Shown here in pieces: positions 51,801-59,260 of a stretch of 64,000 nucleotides of DNA. A program made the translations under genes and the position numbers. Positions within the stretch are counted from its first letter, which is position 1. The number at the start of each line of letters is the position of its first letter. Source of the stretch: Aphelocoma coerulescens (lineage: Eukaryota; Chordata; Aves; Passeriformes; Corvidae); the NCBI RefSeq assembly GCF_041296385.1, contig NC_091015.1, positions 92,426,004 to 92,490,003 of the forward strand. The letters run 5' to 3'. Below the pieces are notes generated by a model, which saw only the letters and a program-made list of their open reading frames with translations, was not told the DNA's origin and made no database searches.

Positions 51801-54800
51801 ATTTAATTTATGGCACGGTTCAGACCGTCAGACTAAAAACACCCCTCCTGTTCCATGTACTTTGCATTAAGCAATTTGTCAAAATTCTTCAAGGAAACTG
51901 TTCTTCCTCTGGTTTCTCTAAAAGTTGTACCACTTGAAACTAGACTAAACTCGTACAGCTTTCTCATGTGGTCTTCAAATCTGTGTTTGAAGTACGAGTT
52001 ACATCTATTAGCTAATGCTGCTTTTGACACTAAGTACAAATTATATCTTTATATAATATAAATATATAATTATATCTAAGTACAAATTATCTGTCAGCTC
52101 CATGGAGGACACAGTCTGGTCTGACCATGCATTTCCAGGAGTAAATTAAAGACCTGCATTCCCAATCTTTATGTCTACACACTCTCATAGTCTTTAATAA
52201 TTGTTCTCTTTAATTGACAGAAATTATGTTCCGTGCACATACTTTTTCTTCTATAAAGTTATTTTAAAGGATATCTTCTTGTGCCAGGTTTACAAAGGCA
52301 TTACTCACCTAACACTTCAGATGAACACAGACAAGAGCAGGCAGACAGCTAACCTGCCCACGCTCTGCTGATAATGCCTCTGAGTGCCTACCTGCATCAG
52401 TCTGGTTCATGCTCTGGTTAGCTCACCAAATTCCCTCTTAGCCAGCTCACTTCATATTTTCCATGCTCTATCTACTCCTTTCTGATGGCTTACCTTGAGC
52501 TGTATTTGAAGAATTCCCCTTTTTTTTTTGACATCTACAATTCTTTACCCTACTCACTTCCCTTTTAAGCACAAACATGTATTTCCAGGGATATTTTTTA
52601 CTGCATTTGAGTATTTCTGTACTTTTTAAAGGATTTAAATTAGATTACTTTTGTTGTTAGAGTCTTTTTAAAAGTACTTTCACCCAAAAAAATGTCCCTT
52701 TTATGGTTTAGTGTCATGATGTTAAGTTTCAATACAATTGTTTCCATGAAAATGTGTTGTATAAGATAATATGAAGGAACTGAAGCTGTTTATGAAAATA
52801 ATAATTTTAAAAAATATTCTGAGCACTGTAGTAGATTACGTTCTTCAAATCCTTTTTCTGACAAGGGATGAATTAAGCTACATGCCATGAAAACTGAAAA
52901 GCAATATAGGACAGGGAGAACTTCATCCCTTACCAGAAAATGTTGGACTTCTGATTTTTTTATTTTTGCAAGTTAACATCCTGAAGATTAAAAAATAATA
53001 ATAAAACAAGTTAATGGAGTGTTACACAAGCTCTGGCACTTTTTGCGATACATGGCTTTCTAGAAAAACATCATCCAACACAAAGTTCCCTCACTCAGAA
53101 AGTGGGAATTGAACCACTGGCTCCCTGTCCTTCACAACCAGTTGCAATTTCAGAAGCCCAGCCCTTTGGCAAAGACAAATTCAGGTGTCAGCTCCAAGGA
53201 GGATTCACTGTGCATTGCTCTGTGAAAAACTCTGAAGGGTAATGCTCCCTGAACTGGGCGAGTCGCCTGAGGAAGTTTCATTGTGGCTGTACAGAGCCAG
53301 AGGAGCAGCCAGCAGCACAGAGCAAGAACAACACGACAGGTCTGATGGATACCACCATGGACCCAGTAAGGAAACCAGGTGAGTGATGCCATTCCAAAAC
53401 ACCCACTCACAGTGTGCAGCACACAAGCAAGCCTAGGCTGCTTTCAGAGAAACACTCCCACAGTTACGTCCATAGCTGTCCATGGAACTGGCCAAAACAC
53501 TTATTGAACAATTACACAAAAAAGAGAAACTGAAAAAGACTACAACAGAATATTCTTGCTAATATGGGCTATGCCACCTGTAAGATCAACACAAAACCAT
53601 TCTGAGAATCAGCTGCAGTGATTATTTTCAATCTGGCAAAGGGAATGTTCTTTGCCTTCTTTTCTCTCTCCCCCATCTCTTAATGCCTTCTCTATTGTCA
53701 TGGCAAATTTCTAAATTTGCTTGCATTATACAGTTAGGTAACACCAGATTTTGAAACTCTGTCTTTCTGAGTATATATATAATCCTGATCACCAGGCAAA
53801 ATTTGATATTAAGTGATGTTAAGATGATGAGATAAAAATATCTAAAATTCTAGAAATTTGGCTAGTGAGGAAGGAGAACCAGTCCCCAAGCAAGAAGGTG
53901 AAAAGTAGCACCATTAGCCAGATGATACTACAAGTCTCAGTCAGGTCAGAGAATTTCACCAGAGCCATGATTTTATTTTCCTGTGTCTATTTTCAAATCC
54001 CTCTTTACTGTTAGGGTAAATACACAAATATTACAGAATGAGAGGTCACCCTGTATTGCAGCTGGTGATGGGGGTCAGTGGCTCTGACCCAGGAAGAGGT
54101 GACCGGTCCAGGGAGATGGTCCCAAAAGGAATCACCTTCCCGGGGCCCGGTGTCTCCCCTCAGCTGCTGGCAGAGGGGCCCTTGCAGAGGCTGTCAGCTC
54201 TTTAGTGACTGTCAGCTCGTGATTCCAGCTCAGCTCTGCAGGGCACCTCCAGGCCAAGCCAGACCAGAGAGAGACGAGAGGCTCATGTGGCTGGTTCCGC
54301 ACAGAGGTAGCTTTATTGTTGGTCCCCTCCGGCGGAGGGGAGAGCCAGGGATGGATGCCCTCTCTGAGAGCCACAGGGGCCAGAGGGCTTGCTTTGATAG
54401 GGATACATGGGATCAGTAAAGGCCAATGGGTTACAGAGGATCTGGGATGGGTAAAGACCAGTGGGTCACGAAGGATCTGCATAGCTTCTCCTAAAGGATT
54501 GTGGGTCTGCCTTTTCTCACAAAGAAAGTGGTGGCCTTGCCAGGGAGTCCTGCTGGGCGATTACAAAATCTCTTATCTCAGCAGAGATCCCTCCAGGGCA
54601 GGGGCTGGGCATACCCCACAACCCTGCACGATGTACGATTAGTATATTATATGCTCTTATACTTATTTTCCAAACATTTCAATATTAACTTGGGCAAGGA
54701 GAGGAAATCAGCAGTACCAATCCAGTCTTTCAGGATTCCATGTATAGAGAGCAGTGCAAAAGAAGATTAGGGGATCAGCCCTTTGGGGATCTTCTGCAGT

Positions 54801-57800
54801 CAATGATATATAAACTGTTGTTGTCTTGACAGTAATGAAAACAAGACAGGGAAGGTACAGATCTTCAGGCTACATGTGGTGACTAATAAATCAGATGTTG
54901 TGGAGTCTGATTTACTGCAGGAAGGTGAATTTAATGAAAACTTGTGCCTGGCAGGAGGTTCTGCAGCTCATGAACAGACTATGGGGAAAATATGCTTCTG
55001 GAAAAATGATACAAAGAGCCACAATCCAGGCTTGGCAAATTGACTCAAAAGAGACAATTGATGTATTTTGGCACAAAGGGTGGAGGAAAATAAGTAAGGG
55101 TACCTCTGGATCCTAGCATTTTCAGGAGAGTTGCTTCTACATCTTAAATTTATACATTTACACTTTAAGGACAAAGTAAAAGTAACTAAAAACAAAGCCA
55201 GCTCTTTGTGCCCAACTTAGGGCATTTGGAAGTTTCTTCATGTTACAGTTTGTGAGCTGAGTTTATTTTCTTTCAGAATCAAAATATTGTCTTACTACAA
55301 TAACTTGTTTCTTGTTTTGTCTGTTTTGAAGAAAACCTGATTTAGAAATTGCGAAAATGAAACCGTACTGTACATCCATACCTGAGGTTATCAGATCAGG
55401 ATGGTGAAAATAGTTAATATCCTCAGTTGGACAGCCCTCCCTTCACCACCCCACTTCTCAGAAAGCAAGTTATTCTTCATTCTCTCTCCTGCCTCATGGA
55501 AAAGAAACTAAAACTTAGAAGAAACACAAGTTCATCTTATTTGTTCACAGTGTGGAAAAAAATAAAAGAAAAAAAAGTTAAAAAAAGAGAGGTAAAAAAA
55601 AAGAAAATGAAAAAATAAGAAAAAATAATAGAGCTTTCCAATAAACACATTCAAGATAGCATTGTAGACAAACACAATCCTTGAAAAAGAAGATGCCGAA
55701 TGCCAGCAGTAGCTTTAGTTCCAGCAACTACAAAACTTCATTAGCACACCAGGTATGCGTAACCTGTCCTGTTACTTTGTGGCAGCAAAATTGTTTTGTT
55801 CACTGATAATGTCCAATGACCTTGTATTCAAATTGAAGAGCTACAAAAAACTCCACAGAAAGGGCAATAAAAGACCTGAGCGAAACTTTCGTTTTGTTAG
55901 GTAAAGTTCTCAACAAAGGTGGTTTTCTTTTGAAAAAAAAATGAGAATTTGCCTGGATATCCCTAAGCACACCTGAAGTTTCAGGTTCCTAGTCAAAAGA
56001 TTTCTCCCAATCCATTCACATCTGTCTGGAAAAGACAGACTGTCCTGCTCTGTACTGCTGTGATTGGGGCACTTCTGTGAGGGAGGCAGAGGGAGAGAGA
56101 ACTCATGTCTACCACATTACTCCTGTAGCTTCACAAGTTGCTGAATTCCAGAATCTTTTACTTTGTTTTCATAAAAAATGAAGAAAACAGAATTTTATGC
56201 CAATGTTTAATTTCAGGTCAAATGGAATATTTTCCTAAGTAGATTTTTGTTTTGTTTTGTTGTTTTTTGGGTTTTTTACAGTATGAATAAAGAAAATAAA
56301 CTTTCTTTTCAGATCCAAACTAAAATTTTGTCTCTTTTCTCTGAAGCTGAAGTGATAAAGAGCAACTTGCTTTTTGGGAAGGGGGATGGTGAAGGGAGGG
56401 CTGTCCAAACAGGTGAATTTGCTGCTTTCACAACCCTAATCAGATCACCTTTGCCAAAAGAGCAGCTGCAGGATGAGGGCTGATGCTTGTGCTGAGCTTT
56501 GTCATGCCTGTTGTCTGAGGTCTGCAGGACCCCAGCCCTGAGAGGGAGGGTTCCTGTGGCTTCACAGCCAGCTGCTTGCCCTCTGTTGGGCAGGAAGGCC
56601 ACCTTTTCAGAAGGGACAGCTCTGGGGCACTTGGCCCTTTATGCCACATGTATGGAGGGGCCAAACCTCCTGCATTGTCACACACCTGAGATATGCTGAC
56701 TCAATGGACCTCAGCAGAGGCTGGAGCCCAATCCCTACACAATGTCAGGGCTGGGGCTGGGCTCCGGCACAGCACTAATATATGAGATAGGTGTATCTGC
56801 AGGATGTTCAAAATATCCCATAATGTACAATTGGATCTCACATGTTACCAGCTAAATCATAACCACGCCATATCCTGGCCTGGGCAGAAGAATTTATGTA
56901 AATTATTTTTGTCTTATGTTGCTCATTCCCACCCTCACGCCACTGGTTGCTTCTCCCTTAGATGTGTTAATACGACGTTTTGTCTTTTAAAAAATGTACA
57001 GTATGTCAGATCACTAAAAATCTATATTAAAACCAATCCTTTGGAGCAGAAGTAAAGATATTTGTAGGAAAAGCCCTGTATGTACATGTATCTAAGACAC
57101 AAGAAAAGCCCCTCTCCAGACAGAACCAAATGCAAATTATGGTATTCTTTTCAATGCAGAGACCACTTATGTTGCCGGAATGTGCAAGTTACTTGTCCAA
57201 TTAAAACAACACAGGTTTCCTTTCAAAACACTGCTCTCACAGAATAGTCACAGAACTGTTTCTGCAGATTGTTTATGCAGAAAAACTTCTTCAGTTTAAA
57301 ACAAAGTGTAGTAATATTGATAATCTTCAATACTGCTGTTCAAATGTCCCAGTTAGATATTAATCTGGAAATCTTTCCCCAGTTTTCACCTTCTGATTTA
57401 GTGAAGTACACTTCTGTCCCTGCAATTAACTAACAGGCAAAAACTGAACCACAAACCTTGTACTGACACAAACCCCAAACCAGATTGTCAGCAACAAAAA
57501 AAAATACAAGGAGAACTCTGATTCTGATTTTAGCCCAGGAATACCCTGAGCTCTGCTTGGCAGTCTAGGAACGAGAATAAGCTTACATTTTGGGAGCAGC
57601 TAAAGCAAAAATAAAAATAATTTTTAAAAAACCACAAACAACCAAACACAACAACAACCCCAAAACAAACAAACAAACAAACACCACACACACACCAACC
57701 CTCCCCTCCCCAACAAAAACTTTTGTTAGTGGTTCAAATTTTCAAGGTGAACACCATAAAGTACTGCAGGGCATGAACAGCCCAGAAAAGAGGAAGGTTT

Positions 57801-58618
57801 TTTGATGCTGAACACAACCATTACCAATGATGCCACTCTCGGTTCCCAATAAACTGTGGGAAAACAAAGCTCAATTCAAAACTGATCGCGGGAAAACTGG
57901 AATCTCAACCTCTGTCTCATCCCATAAACAGGACCCTTCCTTAGCCAAAGGTGGAAAGTCAGGGCTGGCAAGGAGAAGCGTCACGCCCTTCTCTGCTCCT
58001 CGCTGCCCGGGGTCCCGTCCCCACTGGGCTGCAGAGCAGCCCCCCAGGAAAGGAGAGGGGTGTCACCCACCAGCCGCACGGCTGCTGCCCCCGGCTCCGC
58101 TCGGCGGTGAGGCGGCGGCAGGCGAGCCGCTCTGCCCCGGGCGGGATGCCCGGGCTGCCGGGGGCGCGGCGCGGGATGCTCACCCTGCGGTTGCGGTCGG
58201 CCTCCCGCACCTCCTCCTCCTGGGGGCCTTGGCGGATGAGCGCCTTCAGCACGATGCTGTTATTAGTGCAGCAGGCTCGGAAGAGGCTGAGCGCCTCGGG
58301 GCTGTCGCGGTCGTCCCCCTCCAGGGACCACAGGTCCTCGTCGTCGTCCTCCAGCCCCCCAGGAGGGTAGAAGGAGTCGTCTGAGGCGATGCTGCAGGTG
58401 TCGGGCAGCTCGGAGAAGTCCTCGTACTCCTGGCAATCCTCCTCCTCCTCCTCTTTCTCCTCTTCCTCCTCTTCGTCCGGCTCCTCGGCGGCAGCCTCCG
58501 CCGCCCCCTGCTCGGGGCTGCTCTCCGCCTCGGCGCCGGGCATCTCCTTGGCGGCGGCGGGCGCGGGGCAGACCCGCTCCCCGGGCAGCTGCTCGCCGTG
58601 CCCCGACAGCAGCACCAT
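9001..58618 (-). CDS. ANKRD33B: ANKRD33B, ankyrin repeat domain-containing protein 33B (whole gene, four coding exons)
   Basis: Joining 58618-58184, 23559-23430, 16701-16561 and 9851-9001 on the minus strand gives one open frame of 518 codons plus a stop; the human protein is about 494 residues. All three introns have GT-AG ends, with phases 0, 1 and 1. The product has an acidic N-terminus with a Glu/Asp run (about residues 48-61), a conserved EDFSELPD...[10 protein letters not shown] motif (67-85), about five ankyrin repeats (about 107-273) and a basic C-terminal region. The last contains [17 protein letters not shown] and QIPKWRYKE, which I recognise from ANKRD33B. Ankyrin repeats bind protein partners. 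The paralogue ANKRD33 is a photoreceptor protein reported to restrain CRX-driven transcription; the molecular role of ANKRD33B is poorly defined, so a similar role is inference. The family assignment is very secure. Exact UTR limits are not visible. Confidence 0.96.
9852..16560 (-). other. ANKRD33B: Intron 3 of ANKRD33B
   Basis: The intron is bounded by a GT donor at 16560-16559 and an AG acceptor at 9853-9852. The 3' end is dominated by a pure 16-base T run on the sense strand (9855-9870 is A on the plus strand) followed directly by GAG. I see no second gene inside. Slightly GC-rich blocks at 12840-13160 and 13780-13930 have open frames without recognisable domains. Confidence 0.9.
16561..16701 (-). 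CDS. ANKRD33B: ANKRD33B coding exon 3 (residues 189-235 plus split codon)
   Basis: The acceptor is TTTCTTTAAAG before GGCACATAACC and the donor is GCAG followed by GTATAC. The exon is 141 bases, phase 1 to phase 1, so skipping it would keep the frame and remove about one and a half ankyrin repeats. It encodes [21 protein letters not shown] and then [16 protein letters not shown] and [11 protein letters not shown]. These segments are nearly identical to the family ([31 protein letters not shown]). The two repeats carry the canonical GFTALM..A..GR turn-helix signature. Confidence 0.95.
17098..17742 (+). mobile_element. Solo ERV LTR, TGTCTTGG family, antisense in intron 2
   Basis: The ends TGTCTTGG...CCAAGACA form a perfect 8-base inverted pair. 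AATAAA lies at 17604-17609. The body is homologous to the 783-1405 LTR over its length, with the same GTGCCTTTCTGT, TTTTCCTGGGACT, GAGGTTTTATTA and CTGAACCTGG blocks. The flanks (CATCT and CGTCA) do not form an obvious 5-bp duplication, so either the flanks mutated or it arose by recombination between copies. The LTR runs antisense to ANKRD33B, so its poly(A) signal does not threaten the host transcript. Confidence 0.85.
21070..21440 (+). mobile_element. ERV LTR with adjacent primer-binding-like sequence
   Basis: The block has retroviral LTR architecture on the plus strand. A TATA-type CTATAAAAGTG lies near 21202, AAATAAATACC near 21300, and a pyrimidine-rich U5-like tail ends near GGCATCAG (21370). 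TGGCACC starts at 21374 and continues as CGGTGGGACTCAAAC. That is similar, with an insertion, to the complement of a tRNA-Leu 3' end. About 60 bases of interior-like sequence follow, and then ordinary intron. The left end is uncertain and no second LTR was found, so this is a truncated element. Confidence 0.55.
23430..23559 (-). CDS. ANKRD33B: ANKRD33B coding exon 2 (residues 146-188 plus one base)
   Basis: The acceptor is TTACTTACAG before AATGGT and the donor is GCAG followed by GTAAGG. The 130-base exon enters in phase 0 and leaves in phase 1. It encodes [15 protein letters not shown], then [14 protein letters not shown] and [11 protein letters not shown]. These are the core of ankyrin repeats two and three, with the typical G-TAL--AA pattern. 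The exon is almost superimposable on the mammalian ANKRD33B sequence, which begins TGLLVACYHGYVDTV at this point. Reading past the donor gives the unrelated KALCITSS, which confirms the exon end. Confidence 0.95.
24290..24350. promoter_or_regulatory. Cluster of three CRX/OTX-type sites in intron 1 (candidate enhancer)
   Basis: TAATCC at 24290-24295 is followed by GGATTA at 24317-24322 and again at 24345-24350, so three bicoid-class homeodomain (K50) sites fall in 61 bases with 27- and 28-base spacing. A TAATTA site lies just to the left at about 24267-24272. The surrounding 24150-24550 is more GC-balanced and less repetitive than the rest of the intron. The cluster lies about 730 bases upstream of exon 2. 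Activity in retina or pineal is inference, based on the motif type and on the photoreceptor role of the paralogue ANKRD33. Confidence 0.4.
29948..30252 (+). mobile_element. Probable ERV LTR
   Basis: The block begins TGTGCCCCAGACC and contains a GC-rich part, then CACCTAAAATAAATACC (AATAAA at 30175-30180) and GGTAAAACCCC. A U5-like segment ends near AGGAAAAGGCATCA. The layout and base composition fit a solo LTR in plus orientation, with ends TG...CA. No clear target duplication was found, and the exact 3' end (30249 or 30252) is open. Confidence 0.5.
32395..32597 (+). mobile_element. CR1 LINE, 3' end fragment
   Basis: The text matches the CR1 3' region: CAGGCTGCCCAGAGAAGTTGTGG, GCCAGGTTGGATGGGCCCTGAG, AACCTGGT, GTCCCTGCCCATGGCAGGG, TTTAAGGCCCCTTCCAACCC and the ending TTCTATGATTCTGTG. 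A small duplication (GGATGATCGGATGATC) interrupts the GATGATC motif. The fragment has no coding part and is plus-oriented, antisense to ANKRD33B. Confidence 0.9.
34120..34195 (+). repeat. A-rich simple repeat, (CCAAAA)n
   Basis: A run of CCAAAA units at about 34125-34146 is followed by an A-rich stretch with scattered C. It lies immediately to the left of the solo LTR at 34218. Confidence 0.8.
34218..34503 (-). mobile_element. Solo LTR of the cold-shock-domain element family
   Basis: The reverse complement begins TGTTGGGG, contains CCTGCCATGTGGTCC, CCAATGGG/CCCATTGG, GCGGGCAAGGACCCTCGGG and AAATAAACATCTCTGAAACATC, and ends near CCCCGCTGTAA. That is the same order as the LTRs at 40005-40292 and 41963-42245. 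GCCTTCC is repeated exactly on both sides (34211-34217 and 34504-34510). The terminal CA is degraded. AATAAA lies at 34318-34313 (minus strand). The interior was lost, presumably by LTR-LTR recombination. Confidence 0.9.
34665..34735 (+). mobile_element. Short CR1 LINE 3' tail
   Basis: GGTGGAACTAGATGA, then CTTACTTCCAACCCAACCCAA and TATTCTATAATACT, correspond to the last 70 bases or so of CR1, with mutations. It is plus-oriented. Confidence 0.7.
36006..36045 (+). repeat. A-rich homopurine run
   Basis: Runs of A broken by single G form a tract of nearly 40 bases, which becomes GGAAGAGAAAAGAGG to the right. No element is attached. Confidence 0.8.
38075..38612 (-). mobile_element. CR1 LINE fragment, minus orientation
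   Basis: Reading on the plus strand it begins AGAATCACACAGAATATGCTAG and GTTGGAAGGGATCCATCA, the complement of the CR1 end. It continues through CACACCCTGTGCCTGAGAGC, TCTAATATCCAGCCTAAACCT, CCCTGTCACTGGTGACC, GAGGTCTCCCCTCAGTCTCC, AGGCTGAACAGACC and TTGTATTGTGGCACCCAAAAC. It is the same subfamily as the copy at 45911-46333. It holds only the 3' part of the LINE, and its frames (38097-38551) are CR1 noise. Confidence 0.9.
40005..40292 (+). repeat. 5' LTR of the cold-shock-domain element
   Basis: TGTTGGGG...CTGTAACA, with TGTT/AACA terminal inversion. The U3-like part has a reverse CCAAT (ATTGG) near 40098, and AATAAA is at 40191-40196. By eye about 10-12 percent of bases differ from the 3' LTR, plus several small indels such as CTAG near 40211. 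Confidence 0.92.
40294..40311 (+). other. Putative primer-binding site of the element
   Basis: One base after the 5' LTR the sequence reads TGGTAGAGAATGCGGGCA. TGG is the expected complement of a tRNA CCA end. Beyond TGGTAG, which fits initiator-Met tRNA, the match is gapped and poor, so the primer tRNA is undecided. Confidence 0.4.
40411..40635 (+). CDS. Leader ORF of the LTR element, possible gag matrix remnant
   Basis: An ATG start with G at +4 opens 74 codons, the first substantial frame after the 5' LTR. The product is rich in aromatic and leucine residues, with a central helix-like part ([15 protein letters not shown]) followed by [10 protein letters not shown]. The position and the spacing of hydrophobic residues recall the N-terminal matrix region of beta-type Gag proteins, but similarity is weak and I would not assign it without a profile search. 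A second ATG frame of 66 codons (40646-40846) lies in another phase. If this is a gag remnant, it is cut off long before capsid. Confidence 0.4.
   Translation: MEELWEDSWLSELHMNIYFKLEKILEQQFVSFSLIQAQKELKHFLAWLFKDFFCFLGFNLYQRLLEHCLDTVNF
40735..41175 (+). other. GC-rich block upstream of the cold-shock domain
   Basis: This 440-base segment is strongly GC- and CpG-rich, while the leader frame before it and the domain-coding part after it are AT-rich. It reads open in the cold-shock frame from 40683 to the end of that gene, but without an in-frame ATG until 41061. It may derive from a captured GC-rich 5' end of a host transcript, such as the leader or low-complexity N-terminus of a YBX gene. That is inference. 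Confidence 0.5.
41061..41552 (+). CDS. Cold-shock domain (Y-box type) protein carried by the LTR element
   Basis: The first in-frame ATG (41061) gives 163 residues. The frame is open upstream to 40683, but only with non-ATG starts. Residues 1-68 are basic and low in complexity, with a KQKRKQKR cluster at 49-56 that could serve as nuclear signal or RNA contact. Residues 69-163 form a full YBX-type domain: [13 protein letters not shown]1-like CGFIMR, RNP2 [32 protein letters not shown], ending RSHIRQ. Identity to vertebrate YBX domains looks a little over half by eye. In RNP1 the usual Gly and first aromatic are replaced by Asn and Cys. The protein stops at the domain end, so the charged C-terminal part of YBX proteins is missing. 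It is intronless. Cold-shock domains bind single-stranded RNA or DNA; a role in element RNA packaging or translation is inference. Confidence 0.88.
   Translation: MPGSRSKAVTRGDDAWRAEQRGPACMALNATPGRARRHQQPRQFQHGSKQKRKQKRSETENSSHSEKEKITVAKVLGIVKWYNVQQNCGFIMRFDNQQDIFVHRTAIQKNNPEKYIPSLGDGEVVEFKIIQGRKGLQAAQVTGPDGVSVKGSIYAKNRSHIRQ
41731..41749 (+). other. Purine tract inside the element
   Basis: AAAAGGGGGAGGGAAGAAA is a strong polypurine tract, but it lies 213 bases before the 3' LTR. The tract touching the LTR (AAATAAATGGGTGAAA, 41947-41962) is weaker. Either could prime plus-strand synthesis. Confidence 0.45.
41963..42245 (+). repeat. 3' LTR of the cold-shock-domain element
   Basis: It has the same ends and order of blocks as the 5' LTR, with AATAAA at 42147-42152. 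The flanking AGAAGCA at 42246-42252 matches the left flank of the element. Confidence 0.92.
45722..46470 (-). mobile_element. Older CR1 LINE fragment split by a younger CR1
   Basis: The left part (about 45722-45906) reads CAATAAGGCTGGAAAAGACC, AAGATCATCAAATCCAG, then TTCTCTGAACAACCTGTTCCAAT. The right part (about 46334-46470) resumes with CAGTGAAGACATTTTTTTAGTA, TTCCTCTTGTCCTATCACTC, GGGAGAAAGAGGATGACC and ACAACCTCCTTTCAAGT. Together these are consecutive pieces of one minus-oriented CR1. Confidence 0.8.
45911..46333 (-). mobile_element. CR1 LINE fragment nested in another CR1
   Basis: It starts CAGAATCACACAGAATAAGC and continues AGAAGGGACCCATCAGGATC, CACACCCTGTGTCTGAG, TCTAATATCCAGCCTAAACCT, TTTCACTGGTGACCATAGAG, ending near CTCCTCATACAGATTCCC. 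It is the same subfamily as the copy at 38075-38612. Confidence 0.85.
47612..47680 (+). repeat. Imperfect (TTTCA)n pentanucleotide microsatellite
   Basis: About ten units of TTTCA with TTTTCA variants follow two near-repeats of TTTCATTAATATTTG/CGGTA. Transcribed from ANKRD33B it would read TGAAA. Confidence 0.85.
51357..51810 (+). mobile_element. Possible degraded ERV LTR
   Basis: TGTCACAGGGTAC opens a block that contains a CTT repeat (51431-51453), GACTTAATAAACAAC (AATAAA at 51699-51704) and a U5-like part, then TGGCACGG near 51814. The layout suggests an LTR followed by a primer site. The ends are unclear and no duplication was found, so confidence is low. Confidence 0.35.
52035..52080 (+). 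repeat. TA-rich simple sequence
   Basis: Short runs of TATAAT and AATATATAATTATAT are flanked by a duplicated AAGTACAAATTAT (52032-52044 and 52078-52090). Confidence 0.7.
54066..54620 (-). mobile_element. Probable ERV LTR, minus orientation
   Basis: The block is GC-rich in an AT-rich intron. On the minus strand it begins TGTGGGGTATGCCC. It holds two related tandem units in the U3-like part (GATCCTTCGTGACCCACTGG and GATCCTCTGTAACCCATTGG), then CAACAATAAAGCTACC (AATAAA at 54318-54313), then a pyrimidine-rich CTCGTCTCTCTCTGG typical of R/U5. It ends near CCCCCATCA. It runs in the same direction as ANKRD33B, so its poly(A) signal could in principle truncate intron 1 transcripts. Confidence 0.6.
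57662..57685 (+). repeat. (CAAA)n microsatellite
   Basis: About five perfect CAAA units sit inside a longer A/C-rich stretch (57600-57720). Confidence 0.85.
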
Positions 58619-59260
58619 GCCGCCCGCGGGGCCGGGGCGCGGGAGCTGCGCTGGGCCCCGCGGGGCGCTCAGGGCGCCCGGCAGCCGCGGCTCTGCCTCG
58701 CCGGGCTCGGGTGCCGCTGCCCCGCTCACGCAAGTGTCGGCCCCCTCCCGCGGGTCGCCCCGCGGCAGCCCGGCGGGCCCCCGGGCCGGGGCATGCCGCC
58801 GCCTGCGGGGGAGGGTCCGCGGGGGCCGGTCACCGCCGCCGGCCCGGCCCGGGGGAGCTGCCGCCGCCGCGGGGAGCGGGGAGAGGCTGCGGGCGGGCAG
58901 GGCGGCTCTGGGCAGCGCAGGCTGTTGTCAAACGCCCGGCCCGTAATCCGCTCAGCATCGCTGTGAGGAGATTGGGGCTCGGGTTTAGCGGCGGGGCGCG
59001 GTGCCGGGGCGGTGTGCGGGGGGAACGGGGGCTGCCGCGGCTGCTCCCTGCGGGCACCGAGCTGCAGGTGCGGGACCGCTGAGCGCTCCCGGGCCCCTCC
59101 GCTGCGCTGCTGGGCTCAAAGGGCCCGCGCCGAGCCCGCCCGCGGGTGGCAGAGGCGGGAGTGGGGCCGGCGGGACCCGCGGCTGCCACTGGTCCTTCCT
59201 TCAGCACCAACTGCGGTCCCGAGAGCCGCGATTGCAGCGACGTACGCAAAACTTTTCAGG
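57950..59260. promoter_or_regulatory. ANKRD33B: CpG island over exon 1 and promoter of ANKRD33B
   Basis: GC content and CpG density rise sharply here compared with the AT-rich DNA on both sides. The block covers exon 1, the first bases of intron 1 and about 640 bases upstream of the ATG. No TATA box is seen upstream of the ATG. A minus-strand CCAAT lies at 58975-58971 and a CRX/OTX-type GGATTA (minus strand) at 58949-58944, about 330 bases before the start codon. Transcription probably begins between these sites and 58618, giving a short GC-rich leader; the exact start is not visible. I see no oppositely transcribed gene start on the right-hand side. Confidence 0.75.
58184..58618 (-). CDS. 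ANKRD33B: ANKRD33B coding exon 1 (residues 1-145)
   Basis: The exon starts at the first in-frame ATG (58618), which encodes MVLLSG and sits in a favourable GGCATGG context. The frame stays open upstream to about 58730, but only with GTG or TTG codons, so this ATG is the likely start, and it matches the MVLL start of the mammalian protein. The exon encodes an acidic run of Glu interrupted by one Lys, the [18 protein letters not shown] motif and the first ankyrin-like helix pair ([12 protein letters not shown]...LKALIRQG). It ends in AGG followed by the donor GTGAGC, phase 0. GC content is very high, so the overlapping long frames in other phases are shadows. Confidence 0.94.

Larger units (their letters stand above)
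23560..58183 (-). other. ANKRD33B: Intron 1 of ANKRD33B (about 34.6 kb)
   Basis: The donor GTGAGC begins at 58183 and the acceptor TTACTTACAG ends at 23560. The intron holds nearly all the repeats in the window: the cold-shock-domain LTR element, its solo LTR, CR1 fragments, three further LTR-like blocks and several microsatellites. The stretches 24560-29940, 42260-45720, 47700-51340 and 54900-57900 are AT-rich, with no feature I can name beyond simple repeats. Confidence 0.9.

Noticed and set aside
53109..53130. tRNA B-box-like GGTTCAATTCCC (minus strand), possible SINE
   Set aside because: No A-box at the right distance and no SINE body or tail could be recognised.
58619..58729. N-terminal extension of ANKRD33B in the same frame
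   Set aside because: The apparent start at 58729 is GTG. No ATG occurs before 58618, and the known family start is MVLL.
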